Source: Herbiconiux moechotypicola | GTDB taxonomy: Bacteria; Actinomycetota; Actinomycetes; Actinomycetales; Microbacteriaceae | Length of the DNA stretch: 64,000 nt | Assembly: GCF_024979255.1 (NCBI RefSeq) | Contig: NZ_JANLCN010000014.1 | Span: 1 to 64,000 of the forward strand | Direction: 5' to 3' | Shown here: one piece after another, positions 43,089-52,024 of the stretch | Layout: each line of letters starts with the position of its first letter | Numbering within the stretch: position 1 is the stretch's first letter | Notes under the pieces: model-generated | The model's database searches: none | What the model was told of the DNA's origin: nothing | What the model saw: the letters and a program-made list of their open reading frames with translations, nothing else | Position numbers and translations under genes: made by a program

Positions 43089-43474
43089 GACTTCAGACCG
43101 TCAGCATCTTCGTCGACGACCAGCAGCGGGCCCTCGACTTCTACACCGGCCGGCTCGGCTTCGTGGTCGCCGCCGACGTGCCGCTGGGAGAGCATCGGTG
43201 GCTGACCGTCGTCGACCCCGCGCATCCGGAGGGCACCCAGCTCTCCCTCGAGCCGAAGGGCCACCCGGCCGTCGTGCCCTTCACCGAGGCACTCGCGGCC
43301 GACGGCATCCCGTTCCTCGTGCTCGGCGTCGACGACGTGCAGGCCGAGTACGAGAGGCTGCTCGCCCTCGGTGAGACCTTCACGCAGCCGCCGACGACCA
43401 TGGGACCGGTGATCGTCGCCGTGCTCGACGACACCTGCGGCAACCTGCTGCAGCTCGCGCAGTGGGTCGGCTGA
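43085..43474 (+). CDS. VOC-family (glyoxalase/bleomycin-resistance-like) protein
   Basis: This 129-residue protein starts at the GTG overlapping the regulator stop. It has the paired beta-alpha-beta-beta-beta modules of the VOC fold, with FVDDQQRALDFYTGRLGFVV and IVAVLDDTCGNLLQLAQW. Possible metal ligands include His near residue 38 (GEHRWLTVV) and Glu/Gln near the end. ArsR/VOC pairs often deal with small electrophiles or drugs; the substrate is unknown. Confidence 0.88.
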   Translation: MRLQTVSIFVDDQQRALDFYTGRLGFVVAADVPLGEHRWLTVVDPAHPEGTQLSLEPKGHPAVVPFTEALAADGIPFLVLGVDDVQAEYERLLALGETFTQPPTTMGPVIVAVLDDTCGNLLQLAQWVG

Positions 43475-43499
43475 CGCGGCCCGCGCGCCACGCGCATCC

Positions 43500-43709
43500 T
43501 CAGTCGTCGACGGCGACCATGACGTCGGACGCCTTCACGACCGCGTAGGCCTCTCCGCCCACCACGAGGCCGAGCTCGTCGACGGCCTCGTTCGTGATCG
43601 ACGCGGTTACCACCGAGCCGCCCACGTCGATGCGCACGTGCGCCGTGGTCGCGCCCTTCGTGACCTCGACGATGGTGCCCTTGAGGCGGTTGCGTGCACT
43701 GATGCGCAT
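43500..43709 (-). CDS. Molybdopterin/oxyanion-binding TOBE protein (molbindin-like)
   Basis: This 69-residue single Mop/TOBE domain (ISARNRLKGTIVEVTKGATTAHVRIDVGG...SITNEAVDELGLVVG) is like the molbindins of Clostridium and the C-terminal domains of ModE and ModC. Such proteins oligomerise and bind molybdate or tungstate. No molybdate transporter is nearby in this window. Confidence 0.85.
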   Translation of the reverse strand: MRISARNRLKGTIVEVTKGATTAHVRIDVGGSVVTASITNEAVDELGLVVGGEAYAVVKASDVMVAVDD

Positions 43710-43767
43710 GGCGGCTCCTTCTGCTCCGGCGCCAGCCTACGCCGGGAGTGCAGGCGGTGTCGTCGCG

Positions 43768-44721
43768 TCAGCTCACGCCGGCGACGGCGACGGCGAAGTC
43801 GTCGAGCTCGCGGAGAGTCGGGGGCTCCGCACCCACACGGGTGCACGTGAGCGCGGCGACCCGCATCGCGAAGGAGAGGGCCGTCGTCCACGCGGCCGAG
43901 GTCATCCCTCGAATGCCGCGCGAGCCGTCTGCGAGGAATCCCGCTCGATCGAGTGCTACGAGCAGGCCGCCGCAGAACGAATCCCCGGCGCCGATGGTGT
44001 CGGCCACCTCGACCGGCACACCAGGCACATCGATGCGATGGCCACCGTGCAACAGGACTGCTGCGCCGGCGGCGCCGGTGGTCACGACGACGGCCCTCTC
44101 CGGAGCCGTCCAGCTCGCGGCCGTGAGAAACGGATCGACCCCCGGGTGGAGCCACGCGATGTCGTCGTCGCTCGCCTTGACGATGTGCGCGAGCCGCACC
44201 TGCCGCTCCACCCGGTCGCGCTCGCGGGCGACCGCGAGACCGAGGCCGGGTCGCAGGTTCATGTCGTAGGAGATGAGGGTGGTGGTGGCGAGCTCGCGCT
44301 GCAGGGTCTCGATGAGCGCCGAGCCGGGTTCGATCGCCGCGCTCAACGAGCCGACGTGCAGAGCTGCCGGTTGCAGCTCGGCGACCCTGCCCAGCTCGGC
44401 CGAGGTCCACTGCCAGTCGGCCGTGCCCTGCAGGTAGAACGAGTAGTCGGCCCCGCCGGTGTCGCTCAGCGTGGCGACGGACAGCGTCGTGGGCTGTGCG
44501 GCCCCGGCGATGAGCGTGGTCCCGACCCCGTCGGAGCGGAGCCGCTCCAGGATCCGGGTGCCGAATGCGTCGCTGCTCACGCGGCCGGCGAACTCCACGG
44601 CTCCGCCGAGCCGTGCGATCGTGACCGCGGTGTTCAGCGGTCCGCCTCCGACACGGGCTTCGAACAGGCCGTCGGGTCGCTGGATGAGGTCGATGAGCGC
44701 CTCGCCGAGAGCGACGATCAT
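43768..44721 (-). CDS. PfkB-family sugar kinase, probable fructokinase
   Basis: This 317-residue ribokinase-fold protein starts MIVALGEALIDLIQR, has GGGPLNTAVTIARLGG for sugar binding near residue 30 and the catalytic VADTIGAGDSFCGGLL near residue 245. Linked to GH32-like enzymes and a sugar importer, it most likely phosphorylates free fructose to fructose 6-phosphate. It overlaps the LacI-type regulator gene by 4 nt. Confidence 0.87.
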   Translation of the reverse strand: MIVALGEALIDLIQRPDGLFEARVGGGPLNTAVTIARLGGAVEFAGRVSSDAFGTRILERLRSDGVGTTLIAGAAQPTTLSVATLSDTGGADYSFYLQGTADWQWTSAELGRVAELQPAALHVGSLSAAIEPGSALIETLQRELATTTLISYDMNLRPGLGLAVARERDRVERQVRLAHIVKASDDDIAWLHPGVDPFLTAASWTAPERAVVVTTGAAGAAVLLHGGHRIDVPGVPVEVADTIGAGDSFCGGLLVALDRAGFLADGSRGIRGMTSAAWTTALSFAMRVAALTCTRVGAEPPTLRELDDFAVAVAGVS

Positions 44722-45761
44722 CGCGCGGTCCTGGAGGAATCGCGCAGGATCAGCCGTGTGGGCAGGGTGACGGTCTCGTGGGGTCCGGGGCCGTTCTCGA
44801 GGCGATCGAACAGAAGTCCTGCGGCTCGTCGGCCCATCTCGGCTGGATCTTGCGCGACTACCGTGAGGGGTCGTGCCATCAGGTCGGCGAGCTCGAAATC
44901 GTCGAACGCCACGTGTGCGGGCAGGAACTCGGCGTAGGCGGCCGTGCGCAGGGTCGCGATCGTGTTCAGGGTGTTGCCGGTGAACAAGCCGGTCGGTTGC
45001 GTGGCGCCCGTGAAGCTGGTCCTGAGTGCAGCCTCCGAGCGGGCGGAATCAGGGTGACCCAGGAACACCAGGTCGCTGTCGAGGGGGATGTCGGCATCGG
45101 CGAGGGCATCGCGGTAGCCGGCGAGCCGCTCGGCGCCCGTGTAGATGTCTTCTCCGTCACCGATGTAGACGACCCGTCGACAACCCTGCTCGATCAGGTG
45201 GGTCACCGCGGCACGCGCGCCGCCCCTGTTGTCGGAGGTCACGGAGTCGGCGACGAGACCGAGCGGCGGCCGGTCGGCGAAGACGATCGGCAGGCCGGCC
45301 GCGAGTTCGGGCTGAAGGAATCCGTGGTCGAAAGGCGAGGGGATCACGATGAGCCCGTCGACGCGTCGGGCGATCAGCGACAGGGCCATCTCACGTTCGC
45401 GATCGATGTTGTCAGACGACGACGCGGTGAACAGGAGTGTGCCGTTCGCGATGGCCAGACCTTCCACCGCCCGGGCGAAGTTCGACTGGAACGGCTCCGC
45501 GATGTCCTCGACGATGAGCCCGATGGTCGCCGAGCTGCCGTGCCTGAGGCTCGCCGCGCCCGTGTTGCGCTGGAATCGCAGCTGCACGATGGCGCGTTCG
45601 ACGGCGGTCCGTGTCTCTTCGCTGACGTAGCGCTCCCCGTTCACCACGCGGGAGACGGTCTTCACGCCCACCCCTGCGAGCGCCGCCACGTCTTTCATCG
45701 TGGCCCTTCCCACCCGGGGAAGGGCCCGCCAATCGCGGTCCTCATCGACGGACGTACTCAT
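44718..45761 (-). CDS. LacI-family transcriptional regulator
   Basis: This 347-residue protein starts at the ATG at 45761, 5 nt after AGGAG. The N-terminal LacI HTH (ATMKDVAALAGVGVKTVSRVVNGERYVSEETR) is followed by a periplasmic-binding-type sensor domain with GLIVEDIAEPFQSNFARAVE. It is divergent from the fructan-type importer. Two LacI-like operators lie in the gap, one next to each gene, so it should repress both arms until the sugar is present. Confidence 0.92.
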   Translation of the reverse strand: MSTSVDEDRDWRALPRVGRATMKDVAALAGVGVKTVSRVVNGERYVSEETRTAVERAIVQLRFQRNTGAASLRHGSSATIGLIVEDIAEPFQSNFARAVEGLAIANGTLLFTASSSDNIDREREMALSLIARRVDGLIVIPSPFDHGFLQPELAAGLPIVFADRPPLGLVADSVTSDNRGGARAAVTHLIEQGCRRVVYIGDGEDIYTGAERLAGYRDALADADIPLDSDLVFLGHPDSARSEAALRTSFTGATQPTGLFTGNTLNTIATLRTAAYAEFLPAHVAFDDFELADLMARPLTVVAQDPAEMGRRAAGLLFDRLENGPGPHETVTLPTRLILRDSSRTAR

Positions 45762-45783
45762 CTGCACTCCTCTGGCTTCGACA

Positions 45784-45797
45784 TGACAACGTTATCG
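45784..45797. promoter_or_regulatory. LacI-type operator TGACAACGTTATCG
   Basis: This site matches the usual actinobacterial LacI/CcpA-like consensus (TGACAACGTTGTCA form) in 12 of 14 positions. It lies 22 bp before the regulator start, where it would control the kinase/regulator arm. Confidence 0.7.
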
Positions 45798-45861
45798 GAA
45801 TCTCAACATGATCTGAGCTGCAACGTTTGACTATCAAATTGTGTTGTGTCAAGGTAGCGCA

Positions 45862-45875
45862 TGACAACGATGTCA
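45862..45875. promoter_or_regulatory. LacI-type operator TGACAACGATGTCA
   Basis: This near-perfect palindrome (TGACA outer arms matched by TGTCA) is 45 bp before the binding-protein ATG. It is a second copy of the motif at 45784, so it is likely bound by the same LacI-family protein. Confidence 0.75.
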
Positions 45876-45920
45876 GAACATCGTGGACAACGCACCAGGA
45901 ACCCCGCGAAAGGTGAATCA

Positions 45921-47165
45921 ATGAAGATCAACAGAGGCGTCGCGCTGGTCGCGACGACGGCGGCCGTCGCGCTGCTGGCCAGCGGATGCTCGAGCAGCGA
46001 CTCGGGATCGGCCGACGGCGGCGACGTCGAACTGCGCTGGATCATGTCGGCCGACTCCCAGGCGGAGGTCGACGTCTGGGAGCACCTCGCCGACATGGTG
46101 CACGAGCAGTACCCCGAGATCACGGTGAACTTCGAGAGCGCCCCGTTCAAGGACTACTACAACAAGCTCACCACCCAGGCCGCCAGCAACGACCTCGCCT
46201 GCATCGCGGGCCTCCAGGCTCAGCGGGTGCCCGACGTCGGATCGCTGTTCACCGACCTCGAGCCGTCGTTCGAGTCGACGGACTTCGACATCGCCGACTA
46301 CGCGCCGTCGATCGTCGAAGGCCTGCAGAACGACGACGGCGAGCAGCTCGCCGTGCCGTACGACCTCGGCCCGTACGTGCTCTACTACAACAAGGACATG
46401 TTCGACGCCGCGGGTCTCCCGGTGCCGACCCCCGGCTGGAGCAAGGAGGAGTTCCTCTCCGCTGCCAAGACCCTCACCACCGACGGCAAGTACGGCTTCG
46501 CCGCCGACGGCACCCCCGACACCTGGCTGCCCTACGTGCTCAGCATCGGTGGCGACTACATCGCCGACGGCAAGCCCGACCTCACGAACGACAAGGTCGT
46601 CGAGGGCTTCACCTGGGTCACCGACCTCGTGACGAAGGAGCAGGTCGCCCCCGCGCCGCCCGCCACCGGCGCGTCGAACTGGACCGCCGACCAGTGGCGC
46701 AGCGGCAACGTCGCCATGTACGTCGACGGTCCGTGGCAGCTCATCAACGCCAAGGCGAACGTCGACTTCACGGTGGGGCTCGCGACCGTCCCCGCGACGG
46801 ACGGCACCTCGATCACGACGATGTCGGGAACCGGCTTCGGCGTGACGCAGGGTTGCGACCACCCGGAGGAGGCCTGGAAGGCCATCTCGGTGATCATCGG
46901 CGCCGACGCGCAGAAGTACATCGCCGACGCGGGGCGGGGCTTCCCGGCCTACCTCGACGCCCAGGAGAACTGGTACACCACCGCCGGCGTCGACGGCGCT
47001 CAGGAGGCGATCGAAACGGCGCTCAGCACCGTGAACGTCTACCGCACGACGCCCAAGTGGAACCAGCTCTCCGCGCTGATGCTGCAGTACGGAGTCGAGG
47101 CGTTCAGCGGAGCGAAGACACCTGCGGAGGTTCTCGAGCAGGTGCAGAGCCAGGTCGGCAACTAG
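45921..47165 (+). CDS. Sugar ABC transporter substrate-binding lipoprotein
   Basis: This 414-residue family-1 solute-binding protein starts at the ATG at 45921 after GAAAGGTGA. The signal and lipobox read AVALLASGC (Cys near 23). The SBP core has SADSQAEVDVWEHLADMVHEQYP, YYNKDMFDAAGLPVPTPGW and VAMYVDGPWQL. The cluster suggests it binds a fructo-oligosaccharide or another fructoside. A strong hairpin separates it from the permease genes. Confidence 0.92.
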   Translation: MKINRGVALVATTAAVALLASGCSSSDSGSADGGDVELRWIMSADSQAEVDVWEHLADMVHEQYPEITVNFESAPFKDYYNKLTTQAASNDLACIAGLQAQRVPDVGSLFTDLEPSFESTDFDIADYAPSIVEGLQNDDGEQLAVPYDLGPYVLYYNKDMFDAAGLPVPTPGWSKEEFLSAAKTLTTDGKYGFAADGTPDTWLPYVLSIGGDYIADGKPDLTNDKVVEGFTWVTDLVTKEQVAPAPPATGASNWTADQWRSGNVAMYVDGPWQLINAKANVDFTVGLATVPATDGTSITTMSGTGFGVTQGCDHPEEAWKAISVIIGADAQKYIADAGRGFPAYLDAQENWYTTAGVDGAQEAIETALSTVNVYRTTPKWNQLSALMLQYGVEAFSGAKTPAEVLEQVQSQVGN

Positions 47166-47178
47166 CCGCACCCGAGAA

Positions 47179-47204
47179 GCGGGGCCCCGTCAGCGGGGCC
47201 CCGC
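47179..47204 (+). terminator. Intra-operon GC hairpin after the binding-protein gene
   Basis: An 11-bp perfect stem GCGGGGCCCCG / CGGGGCCCCGC with a TCAG loop starts 13 nt past the stop and ends 13 nt before the permease ATG. It resembles the hairpin at 14919 in position and probably reduces read-through into the permease genes or protects the upstream mRNA. Confidence 0.75.
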
Positions 47205-47217
47205 CCAGGGAGAGATC

Positions 47218-48168
47218 ATGACAACCACACCCACCCAGACACCACCGCCGACCACGGTGCCGGAGGTGCTGAAGAAGGCCAGGCGCCGCGGCGTCGGGCG
47301 CTCCGACAGAGGCGCGGCACTGGGCTTTCTGGCCCCGAACCTGCTCGGCTTCGCCTGCTTCACCATCCTGCCGATCGGCGCCTCGCTGGTGCTCAGCTTC
47401 TTCGAGTGGCCGCTGATCGGCGAGGCGACCTTCACCGGGCTCGAGAACTTCATCACCCTGTTCACCGCTGATCCGGTGTTCTGGCAGGTAGTGGGCAACA
47501 CCTTCTACTTCGTCGGCGTCTACGTGCTGCTGAACCTGATCGTGTCGCTCAGCCTCGCGCTGTGGCTCACCTCGAAGGTGCGCTGGAAGGGATTTCTGCG
47601 GTTCGTCTTCTTCCTGCCCGTGGTGAGCCCGATCGTGGCGAACGCCGTGGTCTGGCGTCTGCTCTACAACCAGGACGACGGGCTCATCGCCTGGTTCTTC
47701 CAGACCTTCACCGGAACCAGTGGTCCCAACTGGCTGGGCAGCTCGGAGTGGGCGATGCCGGCGGTCATCATCATGTCGGTGTGGGCGGGCTTCGGCTACA
47801 ACATGATCATCTTCATCGCCGGCATCGAGGGCATCCCGAAGACGCTCTACGAGGCGGCCGAGATCGACGGCGCCGGCTGGTGGCGGCGGCTGGTCAGTGT
47901 GACCCTGCCGATGCTCACCCCGAGCATCTTCTTCGCCACTGTCATGACCGTCATCTCCTCGCTGCAGGTGTTCGCCCAGCCGTTCATCCTCACCGGCGGA
48001 GGGCCGGGCTCCTCGACCACCACTCTCGTGTTCTACCTCTACCAGCAGGGCTTCCAGGGCTACGAGATGGGTTACGCCTCCTCTATCGCCTGGTCGTTGT
48101 TCCTGCTCATCATGGTGATCACCTTCATCCAGTTCCGCAGTCAGAAGAGGTGGGTGCACTACTCATGA
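47218..48168 (+). CDS. Sugar ABC transporter permease (MalF type)
   Basis: This 316-residue protein has about six membrane helices, starting GFLAPNLLGFACFTILPIGASLVLSFF. The EAA loop is TLYEAAEIDGAGWWRRLVSVTLPMLTP, typical of CUT1 permeases. A GGGAGAG ribosome-binding site precedes the ATG. It overlaps the second permease by 4 nt. No ATPase gene is present, so an ATPase encoded elsewhere must energise it. Confidence 0.92.
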   Translation: MTTTPTQTPPPTTVPEVLKKARRRGVGRSDRGAALGFLAPNLLGFACFTILPIGASLVLSFFEWPLIGEATFTGLENFITLFTADPVFWQVVGNTFYFVGVYVLLNLIVSLSLALWLTSKVRWKGFLRFVFFLPVVSPIVANAVVWRLLYNQDDGLIAWFFQTFTGTSGPNWLGSSEWAMPAVIIMSVWAGFGYNMIIFIAGIEGIPKTLYEAAEIDGAGWWRRLVSVTLPMLTPSIFFATVMTVISSLQVFAQPFILTGGGPGSSTTTLVFYLYQQGFQGYEMGYASSIAWSLFLLIMVITFIQFRSQKRWVHYS

Positions 48169-49040
48169 CGACCCATCAGTTCCGGGCGCCTCGTCGCCCG
48201 ATGACGCCGGAGCGCGCGAAGTCCGCCATCGGCGGCGTCGTCTCGCAGGTGCTCATCCTCGTGGCGGCGGTGATCACCCTCATCCCGTTCATCTGGATGG
48301 TCTCCACCGCCCTCAAGCCCTCCAGCGAGGTCTTCTCCAACCCGCCGAGTCTCGTCGGGTCGAGCATCGAGTGGCAGAACTTCGCCGACGCCTGGAACTA
48401 TCTGCCCTTCGGGCGCTTCATGCTGAACGGTCTCATCGTGGCGGGCATCGGCACGGTGATCGTGGTCGCGACCTCGGCGATGGCGGCCTACGCCTTCTCC
48501 CGGCTGCGCTGGAAGGGGCGCGACGGCACCTTCCTGCTCTACCTCGGCACCCTGATGATCCCACAGGAGGTGCTCATCGTTCCGATGTTCATCCTGATGC
48601 GGGAACTGGGCTGGGTGAACTCCTACCAGGCGCTCATCGTGCCCTGGGCCTTCACCGCCTTCGGCACCTTCCTGCTGCGCCAGTTCTTCCTCACGCTGCC
48701 CGACGAACTCGAGGAGGCGGCCCGGCTGGACGGCGCGAACCGCTGGACCTCGTTCACCCGCATCATCCTGCCGCTGTCGAAGCCGGCGCTCGGAACGCTG
48801 GCCGTGTTCACCTTCATCGGGTACTGGAACAGCTTCCTGTGGCCGCTGCTCATCGTGAGCGACGTGAACATGGCCACCGTCCCGCTCGGTCTCAACATGT
48901 TCCTCGGCCAGACCGGCAACCAGTGGAACCTGCTCATGGCGGCGTCGACCATCTCGGTGCTCCCGAGCGCGATCATCGTGATCCTGCTGCAGAAGTACCT
49001 CGTGAACGGCATCGCCCTGAGCGGGATGGGCGGCCGCTGA
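48165..49040 (+). CDS. Sugar ABC transporter permease (MalG type)
   Basis: This 291-residue protein starts at the ATG at 48165. It has six membrane segments, the LPDELEEAARLDGANRWTSFTRIILPLSKPALGTL loop and a typical C-terminus (LLQKYLVNGIALSGMGGR). It is the partner of the upstream permease. The glycosidase genes follow after 85 nt, with AAAGGA as their ribosome-binding site. Confidence 0.93.
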   Translation: MTTHQFRAPRRPMTPERAKSAIGGVVSQVLILVAAVITLIPFIWMVSTALKPSSEVFSNPPSLVGSSIEWQNFADAWNYLPFGRFMLNGLIVAGIGTVIVVATSAMAAYAFSRLRWKGRDGTFLLYLGTLMIPQEVLIVPMFILMRELGWVNSYQALIVPWAFTAFGTFLLRQFFLTLPDELEEAARLDGANRWTSFTRIILPLSKPALGTLAVFTFIGYWNSFLWPLLIVSDVNMATVPLGLNMFLGQTGNQWNLLMAASTISVLPSAIIVILLQKYLVNGIALSGMGGR

Positions 49041-49125
49041 GCGCCTCGCCCGGCAGCCCCGCGCAGCACGCTGCGCTCATCCGCACCCCTCGACAACACC
49101 CTCCATCCTGAAAGGACCGATCGCC

Positions 49126-50526
49126 GTGCACTCCCTCTACTACCAACCAGAAGGCACCTGGTTCGGCGACTGCATGCCGTACGCCGAGAACGGCGTGTTC
49201 TACCTCTACCACCAGCGGGACACCCGCAAGCCGGGGCCCTTCGGGGAGCCCTTCGGCTGGGCTCTCGCCACCACGCGCGACTTCGTGGACTACGACGACC
49301 GGGGCGAGTCGCTGCACCGCGGCGGCGATGACGAGCAGGACCAGTTCATCTTCGCCGGGAGCGTGTTCAAGGCGCGAGACGGCCGCTACTACGCGCTCTA
49401 CACCGGGTACAACCGGGACTACCCAGCCCAGGGCAAGGCCTCGCAAGTGCTCATGATCGCCGCGAGCGACGACCTCGTGACCTGGGAGAAGACCGACACC
49501 AGGCTCGTCCCGCCGCAGGAGGGCTACGACCCCGACGATTGGCGCGACCCGTTCGTGCTCTGGAACGAGGAGGCGGGGGAGTACCTCATGATCCTCGGGG
49601 GGAGGAAGAAGGGGCCGAAGGTGCTCACCGGCTCGACGGTGGCCTTCACCTCGACCGATCTCGAGAACTGGGAGTTCCAGGGCGACTTCTGGGACCCGGG
49701 GCTCTACAGCATGCACGAGATGCCCGATCTGTTCCGGATGGGTGACTACTGGTACCTCCTCACCACCGAGTACAGCGACAAGAGCAAGACCGTGTATCGC
49801 ATGAGCACCTCGCTCGACGGGCCGTGGACGGCCCCGGTCGACGATGCGTTCGACGGGCGCGCCTACTACGCGGCTCGCTCCGCGGCGGACGGCGGGCGCC
49901 GCTATCTCTTCGGATGGGTGCCCACCAAGGAGAACGACGACGACCTGGCCTCGTGGGAGTGGGGCGGCACCCTCGTGGTGCACGAACTGGTGCAGCGCGC
50001 CGACGGATCGCTGGCCGCCGCGATTCCGCAGGGCGTCGCGGATGCGTTCGGCGAGGCGGAGTCGCTGGGGTCGGACCCGCTCGAGCTCGCTTCGATCGAC
50101 GGACTCGCCGAGCAGGTGCTCACGCCGGACTCGGGCACGCTGTTCCTGTTCGGCACCACCTTCACCGTGGCTCCGGGAACCCGTGCCCTCTCGCTCCGGC
50201 TCTACGAGGACTCGGTCACCGGAGCCGGATACGAGTTCGTCGTGACGCCGGGCGAGAACCGCCTGTTCTTCGACCGCCGGCCGAACTACCCCTGGCACCA
50301 GTACGCCAACAAGGGGCTCGACCGGCCGATCGTGCTCGACCCCGAGGTTCCCCACCGACTCGAGGTGGTGGTCGACGACACCATCGCCACCCTGTACGTC
50401 GACGGCGTGGCGCTCAACGCGCGCCTCAACACCAAGCCCGGCAGTGCGCTCACCCTCGGCGTGGTGGAGGGATCGGCCGTGTTCACCGACACGAGCATCC
50501 GCCGCAGCCTGAAGGAGCGTCGATGA
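49126..50526 (+). CDS. GH32-like beta-fructosidase, cytoplasmic, atypical nucleophile motif
   Basis: This 466-residue protein has the five-bladed propeller signatures of GH32: WFGDCMPYAENGVFYLYHQ at residues 12-30 in place of WMNDPNG, DDWRDPFVLW near 140 (RDP transition-state stabiliser) and MHEMPDLFRM near 195 in place of the ECPD acid/base motif. The C-terminal beta-sandwich holds FDRRPNYPWHQY. No signal peptide is present, so it acts on sugars after import. The changed motif suggests an unusual fructoside such as a difructose derivative. Confidence 0.85.
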   Translation: MHSLYYQPEGTWFGDCMPYAENGVFYLYHQRDTRKPGPFGEPFGWALATTRDFVDYDDRGESLHRGGDDEQDQFIFAGSVFKARDGRYYALYTGYNRDYPAQGKASQVLMIAASDDLVTWEKTDTRLVPPQEGYDPDDWRDPFVLWNEEAGEYLMILGGRKKGPKVLTGSTVAFTSTDLENWEFQGDFWDPGLYSMHEMPDLFRMGDYWYLLTTEYSDKSKTVYRMSTSLDGPWTAPVDDAFDGRAYYAARSAADGGRRYLFGWVPTKENDDDLASWEWGGTLVVHELVQRADGSLAAAIPQGVADAFGEAESLGSDPLELASIDGLAEQVLTPDSGTLFLFGTTFTVAPGTRALSLRLYEDSVTGAGYEFVVTPGENRLFFDRRPNYPWHQYANKGLDRPIVLDPEVPHRLEVVVDDTIATLYVDGVALNARLNTKPGSALTLGVVEGSAVFTDTSIRRSLKERR

Positions 50527-51989
50527 CCCAGGCTCTTTTCTACCGCCCCCTCGAGGGATGGTTCGGCGACGTCATGCCCGTCGTGCACGACGGCGTGTGC
50601 CATCTCTTCTACACGCACCTCGACTTCGACGACACGGGGTCGGCCGAGGTATCGAAGAAGTTGCGGTGGGCGCACCTCAGCACCACCGACTTCGTGACCT
50701 TCACCGAGCATCCGAACGCCATCCCCTCCGGGGCGCCCGGCGAGCAGGATCTGCTGGCCGGGGCCGGCTCCGTCGTCGGTCCTGCCGACGGCGTGTTCCA
50801 CGCCTTCTACGTGGGCATCAACCCGCACGCGGTGGCGCCCGAGCGCGAGCAGGTGGTGCTGCACGCGACGTCGAGCGACCTCGAACGGTGGGAGAAGGAC
50901 GAGGGCTTCGCCTTCGCCGCCGACCCGCGCTGGTACGACGCGAACGCGTGGCGTGACCCGTTCGTGGTGGGCGACGCCGAGCGGGGCTGGAGCATGCTGC
51001 TGTGCGCCCAACTCGATCTCGAGCCTGCCCGGCGTGGCGGCGCGGTGGGCGTGGCGACGTCGTCCGATCTCGTCACCTGGAAGGCCCAGCCGCCCTTGTT
51101 CGCGCCGGGCACGACGCTCGCTCCGGAGTGTCCCGAGGTCTTCGAACGGGATGGTGTCGAGTACCTCCTCTACTCCACCTATTCCGATCGCTTCGCGGTG
51201 CGCTATCGACGACGCCCGGCGGGCTCGCAGGAATCCTGGCGCGCCGCGGCCTGGGATGCGCTGGACGGTAACGACTTCTACGCGGCGACGAGTGTCGACG
51301 TCGCCGGGCGTCGCATCCTGGTGGGGTGGATCGCCACTCGGGCGGGCGACTCCGACCGTGGGCACCGGCAGTGGGGCGGTGACCTCGTGGTGCACGAGCT
51401 CGTGCCGCGCGACGACGGGACACTGGGCGTGCTGCCGCTCACCGAGCGGCTCGATGCGTTCGCGCCCGTCGCCCCGCAGATCGAAGCGCGCTCCGGTGAC
51501 TGGCGGATCGAGGGAGCATCGGCCGTGCGCTCCCAGCCCTCCGCGGTGGAGCCGTTCGGGTGGGTGTCGGTGGCCACGCTCGACCGGCCCACTCTCGTGC
51601 GCGCGACGGTGGCGGCCCCCGAGGGAGCCGAGGAGTTCGGCATCGCCGTGCAGGCGAACGAGGACTTCACGGCTGCCTATCTGGTGCGCTTCGAGCCGGC
51701 CAGAGGGCGCTTCGTCTTCGACCGCCGGCCGCACCGCATCGACGTGCCGTTCGATCACGAGGTCGACCGCAGCTATGTCAGCGACCCCGACTTCGAGATC
51801 GAGCGTCCGCTCGACGGTGGCGCCGCCGCGTGGGCGGTCACGGTGATGGTGGAGGGATCGGTGATCTCCGTGTACGTCGACGATGTCGCGCTCACCACCC
51901 GCGGCTACGACCTTCAGGGCGGAGCCATCGGCTTCTACTCCGCGGCGAGCGCTCTCGAGGTGACGGAGATCGCCGTGTCCGTGCGCTAG
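50523..51989 (+). CDS. GH32-like beta-fructosidase, second paralogue
   Basis: This 488-residue protein starts at the ATG at 50523, overlapping the first paralogue by 4 nt. It has WFGDVMPVVHDGVCHLFY near residue 12, ANAWRDPFVVGDAE near 140 and PECPEVFERDG near 200, the last being closer to the canonical ECPD than in its neighbour. The C-terminal lectin-like sandwich has FDRRPHRIDVPFDH. It has no signal peptide. The two enzymes probably cleave different linkages of one imported substrate. Confidence 0.85.
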   Translation: MTQALFYRPLEGWFGDVMPVVHDGVCHLFYTHLDFDDTGSAEVSKKLRWAHLSTTDFVTFTEHPNAIPSGAPGEQDLLAGAGSVVGPADGVFHAFYVGINPHAVAPEREQVVLHATSSDLERWEKDEGFAFAADPRWYDANAWRDPFVVGDAERGWSMLLCAQLDLEPARRGGAVGVATSSDLVTWKAQPPLFAPGTTLAPECPEVFERDGVEYLLYSTYSDRFAVRYRRRPAGSQESWRAAAWDALDGNDFYAATSVDVAGRRILVGWIATRAGDSDRGHRQWGGDLVVHELVPRDDGTLGVLPLTERLDAFAPVAPQIEARSGDWRIEGASAVRSQPSAVEPFGWVSVATLDRPTLVRATVAAPEGAEEFGIAVQANEDFTAAYLVRFEPARGRFVFDRRPHRIDVPFDHEVDRSYVSDPDFEIERPLDGGAAAWAVTVMVEGSVISVYVDDVALTTRGYDLQGGAIGFYSAASALEVTEIAVSVR

Positions 51990-52024
51990 GGGCCGCTGTC
52001 GTGGACCGAAGAGGAGAGGCGGAG

